A stretch of 41,277 nucleotides of DNA from an uncultured Chromatiales bacterium. GTDB lineage: Bacteria > Pseudomonadota > Gammaproteobacteria > Steroidobacterales > BM003. Positions 11,111 to 18,543 of this stretch are shown here, in pieces. A program made the translations under genes and the position numbers. Location: positions 1 through 41,277 of the forward strand of contig CAKZML010000107.1 of NCBI GenBank assembly GCA_937128475.1, written 5' to 3'. A model generated the notes under the pieces. It was given only the letters and a program-made list of their open reading frames with translations, ran no database searches and was not told where the DNA came from. Within the stretch, counting starts at the first letter, position 1; every line of letters begins with the position of its first letter.

Positions 11111-11279
11111 TGTAACTAACCTAACGGGAAGAAATCAAGAATAAATCCTATTAAATTAGCAAGATATGCGGATTACCTAGAATTTTTTGAATAATCGCCC
11201 CTAACATTCAACTTCATTGAGAGAGAATCCCGCATTTTTGCAGAAAATCCAAAAAATAAAGTTTATTCAGTTAGTTACA
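11111..11279. repeat. AT-rich segment bounded by inverted repeats between tsaE and amiB
   Basis: The gap between amiB and tsaE is about 31% GC by direct count over 11101-11280, against high fifties for the genes around it. It is bounded by TGTAACTAAC at 11111-11120 and its reverse complement GTTAGTTACA at 11270-11279. The match extends to 12 of 14 bases. The right copy contains the tsaE stop codon. No open reading frame of note lies inside. This could be a small non-autonomous element (MITE-like) or an ordinary AT-rich promoter region for amiB. No flanking target duplication was recognised. Confidence 0.4.
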
Positions 11280-11778
11280 ATCCAAGTGCCCGGGCCTGGC
11301 GAGCCACGGTCTCAAGCCAGCGCCTGCCCGGCTCACTGAAGGGAAGCACCTGCAACTGCCTGCCATCACCCTTGTAGGAGAACCGTAATTCCAGGTCAGG
11401 AGACGGCAGGACACCCTCTCCCCGCTCCGGCCATTCCGCGCAAATGATGGTCAACGGAGCAACCATGTCTTCCAGACCCAGGAATTCCAGCTCACCCGGA
11501 TCCGAGAGCCGATACAAGTCCAGGTGCAGCACCGTGAACTCGCCAACGCTATAGGGCTCCAGCAGCGTATAGGTCGGACTGACCACCCTGCCCACGTACC
11601 CGGAACTCTGGATCATGGCTCTAACCCAGCTGGTCTTGCCCGCCCCGAGTTCGCCCTGGAGGGCAACACAAATAGGCCCTTCGCGACTCAATTCCATCAA
11701 CGACCCAGCCACGGCACTGGCCAGCCTGTCGGTATCTTCAGGTCCCGGCAGGAACCAGGTGTTGTCAGTCTCGCTCAT
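11275..11778 (-). CDS. tsaE: tRNA threonylcarbamoyladenosine biosynthesis ATPase TsaE
   Basis: TsaE is the ATPase that works with TsaB and TsaD to install t6A at position 37 of ANN-decoding tRNAs. The 167-aa protein shows the Walker A GELGAGKTS at residues 42-50 and the VSPTYTLLEPY segment (about 62-72), both typical of the YjeE fold. The ATG at 11778 gives the usual family length; an upstream in-frame start nine codons earlier is less likely. The gene overlaps the end of nnr by 14 bp, which points to coupled translation. Its stop codon lies within the right inverted repeat of the AT-rich segment that follows. Confidence 0.95.
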   Translation of the reverse strand: MSETDNTWFLPGPEDTDRLASAVAGSLMELSREGPICVALQGELGAGKTSWVRAMIQSSGYVGRVVSPTYTLLEPYSVGEFTVLHLDLYRLSDPGELEFLGLEDMVAPLTIICAEWPERGEGVLPSPDLELRFSYKGDGRQLQVLPFSEPGRRWLETVARQARALGL

Positions 11779-13276
11779 TCCGATCGTCCATTTTGACAAG
11801 GCCATTGAGCCACTTCCTCAGCGGCATCATCAAATCTCGTGCAAGCAGTCCTCGCTCTCCCCTGACCGCCGCCAAATCCCCGGCACAGGCATGAGCCAAC
11901 ACGCCCAGGCGTGCGGCCGCATCCAGGTCCTTGCACTGGGCGGCAAGTCCGGCGATCACCCCGGCAAGCACATCACCCATACCCGGTGCAGCCATTCCCG
12001 GGTTACCTCGATCGCATATCCAGGGATGCTCCCCGGCCTGGCTTACCAGGGTTCCGGCGCCCTTGAGAACCGCCACACCACCATAAGACTCGGCGATGCG
12101 CTGCACTGCCACCAGCCGGTCGTTCTGCACGATAACTCCGGAGGTGCCAAGCAGCCTGGCCGCTTCACCCGGGTGCGGGGTCAGGACCCAATGACTGCGC
12201 CGCACCGGTTGTTTCGCCAGCAGGTTCAGGGCATCGGCATCCAGAACCAGCGGCAAGCCCGAGGCCAATGCCGCGTTATACATCTGCTGGGACCATTCAT
12301 CCTGACCAAGACCCGGCCCCGCCACCACCACATCAGCCTTATCCAGGGCCGCTTGCAAGTCCTTGTCCTTGCGCACACCCAGACACATAAGTTCCGGACG
12401 TCCGGAGAGCACGACAGGCACGTGCTCAGGCAAGGTGGCCACCGTGACCAGGCCGGCGCCAGAACGCAGCGCCGCCTCGCCAGCCAGGCACACCGCACCG
12501 GGCATACCCGGCCCGCCGCCGATAACCAGCACCCGGCCGTTATCACCCTTGTGAGCGGTACGCTGTCTTGGCGGTAACACCTGGCGGCGCAAATCAGGGG
12601 AAATTAACCTGGCAATAAAGCTCGAGTCCTCAAGCACCTTCTTGGGCACCTGCAGATCCGCAAACAAGTAGCGTCCCACACAGTCCGCGCCATTACCCAG
12701 GTGAAAACCCACCTTGCGTCCGACAAAGGTCACCGTCATGTCAGCCTGCACCGCGACCCCCATCACGGATCCGGTGTTTGCATTCAATCCAGTCGGGATG
12801 TCCGCTGCCAGCACTGGTCTTGAGCCGGCATTGATCGCCTCTACCACTTCCCGGAACAAACCCTCCAGGGGCCGCTCCAGCCCGGTACCCAGGATGGCAT
12901 CCACGACCAGGTCGCACTGGTCGAGCGCCTCCGCACTCCAACCCTGGACCCTGCCGCCGTCTTTTTGCCAGTCATCGTAGGCTTCCCTGGCATCACCCTT
13001 GAGCAATACCGGATCACTAAGGGTAATAACTTTGACCCGGTAGCCACTGCGCCTGGCCAGGCGCGCCATCACGTACCCATCGCCAGCATTGTTGCCGGCA
13101 CCGCAAATCACCAACAGGCTCCTGACCTTGGGGAAGTGATCAACCACCGCCTCCAACAGGGCCTGACCGGCGCGGCACATCAAGGTGTAACCGGGAATGC
13201 CGAATTCATCGATAGCGCGACGATCCAGCCCGCGCACCTGGTCGGCAGAAAATATTTTTTCTCCAGCGGATATCAT
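11765..13276 (-). CDS. nnr: Bifunctional NAD(P)H-hydrate repair enzyme (epimerase/dehydratase)
   Basis: The enzyme repairs hydrated NADH and NADPH: the N-terminal epimerase interconverts R and S forms and the C-terminal ADP-dependent dehydratase regenerates NAD(P)H. The N-terminal half (residues about 1-215) shows the YjeF_N motif GAGNNAGDGYVMARL. The C-terminal half (about 225-495) shows GRVLVIGGGPGMPGA, the VVAGPGLG segment, LDADALNLLA, LTPHPGEAARLLG and the GMGDVLAG active-site loop. The start is uncertain: ATG codons at 13276 and 13285 are both possible, and the longer open frame upstream is not conserved. It is divergent from queG across fewer than 50 bp. Confidence 0.94.
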   Translation of the reverse strand: MISAGEKIFSADQVRGLDRRAIDEFGIPGYTLMCRAGQALLEAVVDHFPKVRSLLVICGAGNNAGDGYVMARLARRSGYRVKVITLSDPVLLKGDAREAYDDWQKDGGRVQGWSAEALDQCDLVVDAILGTGLERPLEGLFREVVEAINAGSRPVLAADIPTGLNANTGSVMGVAVQADMTVTFVGRKVGFHLGNGADCVGRYLFADLQVPKKVLEDSSFIARLISPDLRRQVLPPRQRTAHKGDNGRVLVIGGGPGMPGAVCLAGEAALRSGAGLVTVATLPEHVPVVLSGRPELMCLGVRKDKDLQAALDKADVVVAGPGLGQDEWSQQMYNAALASGLPLVLDADALNLLAKQPVRRSHWVLTPHPGEAARLLGTSGVIVQNDRLVAVQRIAESYGGVAVLKGAGTLVSQAGEHPWICDRGNPGMAAPGMGDVLAGVIAGLAAQCKDLDAAARLGVLAHACAGDLAAVRGERGLLARDLMMPLRKWLNGLVKMDDRNERD

Positions 13277-13283
13277 GCTGACC

Positions 13284-13289
13284 ATTATA
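13284..13289 (-). promoter_or_regulatory. Perfect -10 hexamer in front of nnr
   Basis: The minus strand reads TATAAT here, overlapping the upstream ATG candidate of nnr. A start about seven bases downstream would fall at or next to the ATG at 13276, so the nnr message could be leaderless or nearly so. No good -35 box is visible 16-18 bp upstream, which keeps confidence low. Confidence 0.3.
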
Positions 13290-13323
13290 CTTGCCCCGAG
13301 GCTTGCCGGATTCGAATACTGCA

Positions 13324-14394
13324 ATGAAATTTCAAGACAACACCAATTTACACCGCCTGGTCGAAAAAATTCGACTCTGGGGTGAGCAATTGGGCTTTCA
13401 GCAGATCGGCATTGCCGACATCGACCTGGGTGAGCACGAAGATCGCCTGAACCAGTGGCTTGAACAAGACATGCACGGCGACATGGACTACATGCAGCGC
13501 CACGGCACCCTGCGCAGTCGCCCCGAGGAACTGGTTCCCGGGACACTCCGGGTTATCTCCGCACGGATGGATTACTTGCCTGGCAAGGGCGCCGATCCGG
13601 AAGAACTGCTGCTGCAGACGGACAAGGCCTATATCTCTCGTTACGCCCTTGGCCGGGACTATCACAAGCTCATCCGAAAGCGCTTGCAACAACTGGCCGC
13701 CAGGATAGAACAGGAGATCGGCTCCTTCGGCTATCGCGTCTTCACCGACTCCGCCCCGGTCCTGGAAAAACCCCTGGCCAACAAGGCTGGACTGGGCTGG
13801 CAGGGCAAGCACACCAACCTGATAAATAAAAAATCCGGCTCATGGTTTTTCCTTGGGGAGCTGTACACGGACCTGCCCCTGCCGGTCGATGAGAAAGCCG
13901 ACGATCATTGCGGCAGTTGCCGGGCATGCATTGATGTCTGCCCTACCGGCGCCATCATCGCTCCCTACCAGTTGGACGCCAGGCTGTGCATTTCATACCT
14001 GACTATTGAGCATCACGGCAGTATTCCCGAGAACCTGCGTCCCATGATGGGCAACCGGATCTATGGATGTGACGACTGCCAGATTTTTTGTCCCTGGAAT
14101 AAATTTGCCCAGCCAACGCCGGAAAATGACTTTTCCCCAAGGCATTCGCTGGACTCACCTGAGCTGGTGGAACTGTTCGCCTGGGACGAGGAAACCTTCA
14201 TGGCAAGAACCCAGGGAAGCGCCATCCGTCGCATAGGCCATGATCGATGGTTGAGAAATATCGCCGTTGCCCTGGGAAACGCCCCGGCCAGCCAGCAAGT
14301 GACAGATGCACTAGAATCAAGACGGGAACACACTTCAGCGATGGTCAGAGAACATGTGGAATGGGCCCTGGATCGCCACGCGACAACAGATTGA
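13324..14394 (+). CDS. queG: Epoxyqueuosine reductase QueG
   Basis: QueG reduces epoxyqueuosine to queuosine in the wobble position of tRNAs with GUN anticodons, using cobalamin and two [4Fe-4S] clusters. The 356-aa protein has an N-terminal cobalamin-binding reductase domain. It is followed by the ferredoxin-like cluster motif CGSCRACIDVCPTG (residues about 196-209) and CDDCQIFCPWNKF (about 249-261), giving the expected set of cysteines. The ATG at 13324 matches family N-termini; a TTG at 13291 is open but would overlap the divergent nnr promoter region. No strong ribosome binding site is seen. E. coli has the same queG/nnr divergent pair. Confidence 0.96.
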   Translation: MKFQDNTNLHRLVEKIRLWGEQLGFQQIGIADIDLGEHEDRLNQWLEQDMHGDMDYMQRHGTLRSRPEELVPGTLRVISARMDYLPGKGADPEELLLQTDKAYISRYALGRDYHKLIRKRLQQLAARIEQEIGSFGYRVFTDSAPVLEKPLANKAGLGWQGKHTNLINKKSGSWFFLGELYTDLPLPVDEKADDHCGSCRACIDVCPTGAIIAPYQLDARLCISYLTIEHHGSIPENLRPMMGNRIYGCDDCQIFCPWNKFAQPTPENDFSPRHSLDSPELVELFAWDEETFMARTQGSAIRRIGHDRWLRNIAVALGNAPASQQVTDALESRREHTSAMVREHVEWALDRHATTD

Positions 14395-14405
14395 GCGGTC
14401 GAAAA

Positions 14406-14430
14406 CCAGGGTGTGAGATCAACACCCCGG
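14406..14430 (+). terminator. Hairpin downstream of queG, possible terminator
   Basis: A 6-bp perfect stem GGGTGT/ACACCC with a 7-nt loop lies 12-33 bases past the queG stop. It extends to eight pairs with one A-C mismatch. No T tract follows, so it would be at best a weak or factor-assisted terminator, or a stabilising 3' hairpin. The remaining DNA up to the next gene is non-coding; a TACAAT hexamer at about 14503-14508 has no convincing -35 partner. Confidence 0.3.
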
Positions 14431-14540
14431 CCTTGCTTATGTTAAAAAGTGAGACTGGATACACACTTTATTGTGCTTACGCCAAGTATTCTCAGCTTAA
14501 GATACAATGACGGCCGAGCATAATCGGCAACCAGGATGGT

Positions 14541-15572
14541 GTGCACCCAATGCAGGGAAGTTCAAAAAGGGACGAGTTGGATACAGGCGCAATGACTGAT
14601 AACAGCCCGACCGACCAAGTAGCCTCTACACAGAGCGAAGCTGCCCTGTTCGCGGGCCTGCGAATGTTTCGTGGGGTTGAGGAATACCTGGTGGCATCCT
14701 GCCTGGCCAGGACTACCCGTCGCGATATTGGCGAGGGAGAGACCCTGCTCTCGCCCGAGATCCCCAATCAATTCGTCTACCTGATCCTGTCAGGCCAAAT
14801 GCGGGTTCACCTGGAATCACCCGATTCCCAGGCGTTTTTAACGCTGGAGGCTGGCGATTGCGCCGGTGAAATGTCCATCATCGAGGAAAAGGATCCTTCT
14901 GCCTGGGTGATTGCTGAAAGTGAATGTCACCTGATGGTGCTGGATAAAAAAATGCTATGGGAACTCATCGAGACATCCCATGCGTTTTCTCGAAACATAT
15001 TGCGCGTACTCTCCTCCAGGCTACGCAATGATAACCAGGCGATTGCCGGCAGTTCCGACATGATTCGGGAATACCAGCGCAATGCCGTCACCGACGCACT
15101 GACCGAATTGCATAACCGTCACTGGATGGAAGATATGTTCCGGCGCAGGTTGACCCGTATGCAGGATGACGGTGTTCAAGCAACCTTCATGATGTTGGAC
15201 GTGGACTACTTCAAGAACTTCAATGACCAGCACGGACACCTGGCCGGTGACCACGCGCTTTGCCACGTCGCGTCAGCATTGAGAGAGCATTTCCGACCCA
15301 GCGATATGATCGCCCGTTACGGGGGGGATGAATTTGCTGTGCTACTTCCGGAAACCGATATGGAAGAGGCTTTCTCCATCGCGGAACGCGTGCGCAAGGC
15401 AGTGCATGAGAGCCTGGACACCGACGCAGGGAGCGACGGCAAACCACCGATTACCATTTCTGTGGGAATTGCCTGCATGAAAGCCGCACATACTCTGGAA
15501 TCGCTACTGAATGACGCAGATTCAGCGCTGTACCGGGCAAAACTTCAGGGCCGTGACAGAGTCTGTAGCTAG
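14541..15572 (+). CDS. Diguanylate cyclase with N-terminal cNMP-binding-fold domain
   Basis: A 343-aa cytosolic protein predicted to make cyclic di-GMP. The N-terminal part (residues about 37-150) has the cyclic-nucleotide-binding beta-roll pattern, including GEMSII. The usual Arg of the phosphate-binding cassette is replaced (DPSAWV where PRSA-type sequence is expected), so cAMP binding is doubtful. The C-terminal GGDEF domain (about 180-343) has an intact active site GGDEF at 261-265 and an inhibitory I-site RPSD at 252-255, exactly five residues before it, predicting product inhibition. The start is uncertain: GTG 14541, ATG 14550 and ATG 14592 are all in frame and none has a clear ribosome binding site. 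It converges on panC with an 8-bp gap. Confidence 0.9.
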   Translation: MHPMQGSSKRDELDTGAMTDNSPTDQVASTQSEAALFAGLRMFRGVEEYLVASCLARTTRRDIGEGETLLSPEIPNQFVYLILSGQMRVHLESPDSQAFLTLEAGDCAGEMSIIEEKDPSAWVIAESECHLMVLDKKMLWELIETSHAFSRNILRVLSSRLRNDNQAIAGSSDMIREYQRNAVTDALTELHNRHWMEDMFRRRLTRMQDDGVQATFMMLDVDYFKNFNDQHGHLAGDHALCHVASALREHFRPSDMIARYGGDEFAVLLPETDMEEAFSIAERVRKAVHESLDTDAGSDGKPPITISVGIACMKAAHTLESLLNDADSALYRAKLQGRDRVCS

Positions 15573-15580
15573 AACGCTGG

Positions 15581-16441
15581 TTACACCCGGTCGATAGCCA
15601 GGTTATCGATAAGTCTTACGGAGCCCAGGCGAGCCGCCACCAACACCACAAGATCTGAATCCGATGAAGACGGCGACGCAAGGCCATGTCGCTCGCGGAT
15701 TGAAAGATAATCAGGCACAAAACCCAATTCCTCGAGCTGCCCCTTGCCCCAATCTTCAATGTCTTCCAGCGCGTCATCATCAGATTGAACTCGCTGGGCG
15801 ACTTGCTGCAAAGTGGCATACAAACCTGCAGCAACCGGCCTTTGCTCCGGACTCAGGTAGCGATTACGAGAACTCATGGCCAGCCCATCATCCTCACGGC
15901 GTGTCGGAACCGACACTATCTGAACGGGAGAATTAAGATCTTCAACCATTCGACGGATGATGAACAACTGCTGGAAATCCTTCTCTCCAAACACCGCAAC
16001 GGTAGGCTGGATAATATTAAACAGCTTGGTGACAACGGTCACGACGCCGACGAAATGCCCACTACGGTGTGCACCGCAAAGCACATCGGATATTCCTGGC
16101 ACTTCAACAACCGCAGTTCCTTCCTTGCCATCGGGATACATTTCCTCAACCGAAGGCTCGAACAATAAATCCACATCAGCTACGTCAAGCAACTCCTGGT
16201 CTTGTTCCGGGGTGCGTGGGTAAGCAGCGAAATCTTCACTGGGACCAAACTGCAGGGGATTTACAAATACACTGACTACGACGCGATCGGCCAGGGCCCT
16301 GGCGCGATGCACAAGACTCATGTGGCCGGCGTGGAGATTTCCCATGGTGGGAACCAGGACAACACTTTCACCAGATGCGAGCCACTGCCTGATGACTTCC
16401 CTGGCCCCCGAGATGGTGTGCTGAATTTGCAAGGAGCTCAT
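15581..16441 (-). CDS. panC: Pantothenate synthetase
   Basis: PanC condenses pantoate and beta-alanine with ATP to make pantothenate, the vitamin B5 precursor of CoA. The 286-aa protein has PTMGNLHAGHMSLV at residues about 31-44 with the HxGH adenylate-forming motif, FGEKDFQQL near 150, and the KMSKS-equivalent MSSRNRYL near 189. It lies 40 bp after panB on the same strand, in the usual panB-panC order. An aspartate decarboxylase (panD) is not in the window. Confidence 0.97.
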   Translation of the reverse strand: MSSLQIQHTISGAREVIRQWLASGESVVLVPTMGNLHAGHMSLVHRARALADRVVVSVFVNPLQFGPSEDFAAYPRTPEQDQELLDVADVDLLFEPSVEEMYPDGKEGTAVVEVPGISDVLCGAHRSGHFVGVVTVVTKLFNIIQPTVAVFGEKDFQQLFIIRRMVEDLNSPVQIVSVPTRREDDGLAMSSRNRYLSPEQRPVAAGLYATLQQVAQRVQSDDDALEDIEDWGKGQLEELGFVPDYLSIRERHGLASPSSSDSDLVVLVAARLGSVRLIDNLAIDRV

Positions 16442-16481
16442 ACTTTTATTCCGGCAATGGCAACAGGGCCATGGTAGTCAA

Positions 16482-17312
16482 TCAGGAAAAACAGTGCTCT
16501 GGAGCAGGGTATGTTCCCGCCTTCACTTCAGCACAAAAGGCCTCCATGGCGCCCAGGGGACTGCCCCCCTCTATCATGAAGTTCTTCACAAAGCGCGGCT
16601 TGCGCCCGGGGGTAATATCGAGGATGTCGTACAGCACCAGGATTTGGCCGTCCACATCAGGGCCAGCACCAATTCCGATCACCGGCACATGCAGGTCCTT
16701 CGCAATCTGTGCGCCCAATTCCGAGGGGATGCACTCCAGCAATACAATGTCAGCACCTGCGTCCTGCAACATCTTGGCATCGCGACGCATGGCCTCGGCC
16801 GCTTCGTTTTCGCGACCCTGTACCTTGAAGCCACCAATCTTGTGCACCGACTGGGGCTTGAGTCCAAGGTGAGCGCACAGCGGAATATCATGTGAAGCCA
16901 GGTATCGAACTACTTCTACCTGACCGGCTCCACCTTCGAGCTTGACCATCTGCGCCCCGCCTTCCTGCATCATGCGAACCGCATTGGTCAGTGCTTGCTC
17001 GGGGGTCGAATAACTCATAAATGGCATGTCTGCCACGAGCAACGGCCTTACCAGCGTGCGGGCAACCGCACGGCTGTGATAAATAATGTCATCTACGGTC
17101 ACCGGCACCGTGGTGTCGTAGCCCTGGATCACCATGCCCAGGGAATCACCCACCAGGACAAGGTCCACTCCGGCCTCGTCCACCAGGATTGCAAAACTGG
17201 CGTCGTAGCACGTCAAACAAGAAATCTTCTCGCCCTTGTTCTTCATACGCGCCAGGGTAGATACATTCACAGGGGGGCGTTCTGTGCCGCGTTGTTGAAG
17301 TTGCTTATACAT
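16482..17312 (-). CDS. panB: 3-methyl-2-oxobutanoate hydroxymethyltransferase
   Basis: PanB adds a hydroxymethyl group from methylene-THF to 2-oxoisovalerate to give ketopantoate, the first step of pantothenate synthesis. The 276-aa reading has the conserved LTCYDASFA near residue 30, VGDSLGMVIQGYD (metal and substrate contacts) near 54-66, and a GIGAGPDVDGQILV segment near 200. The ATG at 17312 is preceded by GAGGCCTCTA, a good ribosome binding site; the open frame continues 15 codons upstream without family similarity. It is placed between a deoxynucleoside kinase gene and panC. Confidence 0.97.
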   Translation of the reverse strand: MYKQLQQRGTERPPVNVSTLARMKNKGEKISCLTCYDASFAILVDEAGVDLVLVGDSLGMVIQGYDTTVPVTVDDIIYHSRAVARTLVRPLLVADMPFMSYSTPEQALTNAVRMMQEGGAQMVKLEGGAGQVEVVRYLASHDIPLCAHLGLKPQSVHKIGGFKVQGRENEAAEAMRRDAKMLQDAGADIVLLECIPSELGAQIAKDLHVPVIGIGAGPDVDGQILVLYDILDITPGRKPRFVKNFMIEGGSPLGAMEAFCAEVKAGTYPAPEHCFS

Positions 17313-17377
17313 TAGAGGCCTCGGTGAGAGCCGGCAGAATGAATCAACGGACAGCAAGATGCAACATCACTCATCGG

Positions 17378-18031
17378 CTACACCAGTGACCTGGTACCCG
17401 GGTTGAAGTAATGTCGCCCACCATCCACTTTGCATATTACGTCAAAGAGTTGTTCGTAGTCAGTTTCGTTCCTGACAAGGTCGATTTCTCCGGCGTTGAC
17501 GATCAGTAACGGTGACCGATCGTAATCGTGGAAGAATCTTGAATAGGAATCCATCAGACGCTCCAGATAATCGCGCTTGATGCTTTGCTCGTATTCGATT
17601 CCGCGCAGGGTTATGCGCTCAAGGAGAACGTCCACAGACGCTTGCAGGTAAATCACCAGGTCCGGCTCGGGGGCATCAATTGCCAGCCGTTCGAATACCT
17701 GCTCGTAAAGCAGGTACTCGTCATTATCCAGATTCATCCGGGCAAACAGACGATCCTTGTCCAGCAGGAAATCTGAAACCCAAACCGGCTTGAACATATC
17801 CCCCTGACGCAATTCAGCCATCTGTCTTGCTCGCTGGAACAGGAAAAAGAGCTGGGTGGGGAAAGCGCCGTAACCCGGGTTTCGATAAAACTTCTCCAGG
17901 AACGGATTCTCTTCTGCCTGCTCCAGCAGAAGATCACTGCCAAAACTCGCCGACAGGCGCTTTGCCAGGCTGGTCTTGCCGACCCCAATCGGGCCTTCAA
18001 TGACAATATATTTGCCAGTCTTGGAATCCAT
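17378..18031 (-). CDS. Deoxynucleoside kinase (deoxyadenosine/deoxyguanosine kinase family)
   Basis: A 217-aa kinase predicted to phosphorylate deoxynucleosides for salvage. The P-loop GPIGVGKT is at residues 13-20, followed by the EENPFLEKFY segment near 40-50 that contacts the nucleoside, an acidic LDKDRLFARM stretch in place of the DRS-type motif, and the arginine-containing lid ERITLRGIEYEQ near 137-148. The family match is by motif order; substrate preference (purine or pyrimidine) cannot be decided. Its ATG overlaps the folK stop by one base (TAATG), so translation is probably coupled. The location between folK and panB is familiar from other gammaproteobacteria but absent from E. coli. 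Confidence 0.9.
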   Translation of the reverse strand: MDSKTGKYIVIEGPIGVGKTSLAKRLSASFGSDLLLEQAEENPFLEKFYRNPGYGAFPTQLFFLFQRARQMAELRQGDMFKPVWVSDFLLDKDRLFARMNLDNDEYLLYEQVFERLAIDAPEPDLVIYLQASVDVLLERITLRGIEYEQSIKRDYLERLMDSYSRFFHDYDRSPLLIVNAGEIDLVRNETDYEQLFDVICKVDGGRHYFNPGTRSLV

Positions 18032-18543
18032 TAAATCAGGCTTTCTTCCAGGCGATGGAGATCATCTCCGGGGACCGCTGCGCGCAGCGACTCGACACTA
18101 GCGAGACCGGGCACTTTCAGCGAGGGCGCTATATCCGCGAGAGGATACAGGACAAAACTGCGTTCATGAATACCGGGGTGAGGCAAAACCAGTCTTTCGC
18201 CATTCATGACCACGCCAGCAAATACTAGCAGGTCCAGGTCTATGACCCTGGGGCCCCAGCGTTCCCCATCCCTCACCCTGCCCATCTGGTTTTCAATGCC
18301 TTGCAGGGCGTCGAGCAATTCCAGCGGCTCCAGAGTGGTCACCAGGCCTGCCACCGCGTTGACATAGTCAGGTTGATCCTGGGGACCCATGGGTCGCGAA
18401 CTGTATGCAGGTGATACAAATACCAGGCGGGCATCGTTAACAATGCCCAGCAAGCTAACTGCTTTTCGCAATTGCTCCACGGGCTGATCCAGGTTCGCGC
18501 CCAAACCGACGTATGCGGGCGACCATCTCCGAGAACTAGGCAT
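18031..18543 (-). CDS. folK: 2-amino-4-hydroxy-6-hydroxymethyldihydropteridine pyrophosphokinase
   Basis: FolK transfers pyrophosphate from ATP to 6-hydroxymethyl-7,8-dihydropterin in folate synthesis. The 170-aa reading has the N-terminal YVGLGANL motif near residues 11-18, the signature RVIDLDLLVF near 91-100 with the metal-binding Asp pair, and LPHPGIHERSFVLYPL near 109-124. The ATG at 18543 overlaps the 3' end of pcnB by 8 bp, the same pcnB-folK coupling seen in many gammaproteobacteria. Upstream codons in the open frame are pcnB sequence read in another frame. Confidence 0.96.
   Translation of the reverse strand: MPSSRRWSPAYVGLGANLDQPVEQLRKAVSLLGIVNDARLVFVSPAYSSRPMGPQDQPDYVNAVAGLVTTLEPLELLDALQGIENQMGRVRDGERWGPRVIDLDLLVFAGVVMNGERLVLPHPGIHERSFVLYPLADIAPSLKVPGLASVESLRAAVPGDDLHRLEESLI

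Noticed and set aside
11615-12577. 320-codon open frame on the plus strand
   Set aside because: It is antisense to tsaE and nnr, both with clear family motifs, and has antisense-type composition.
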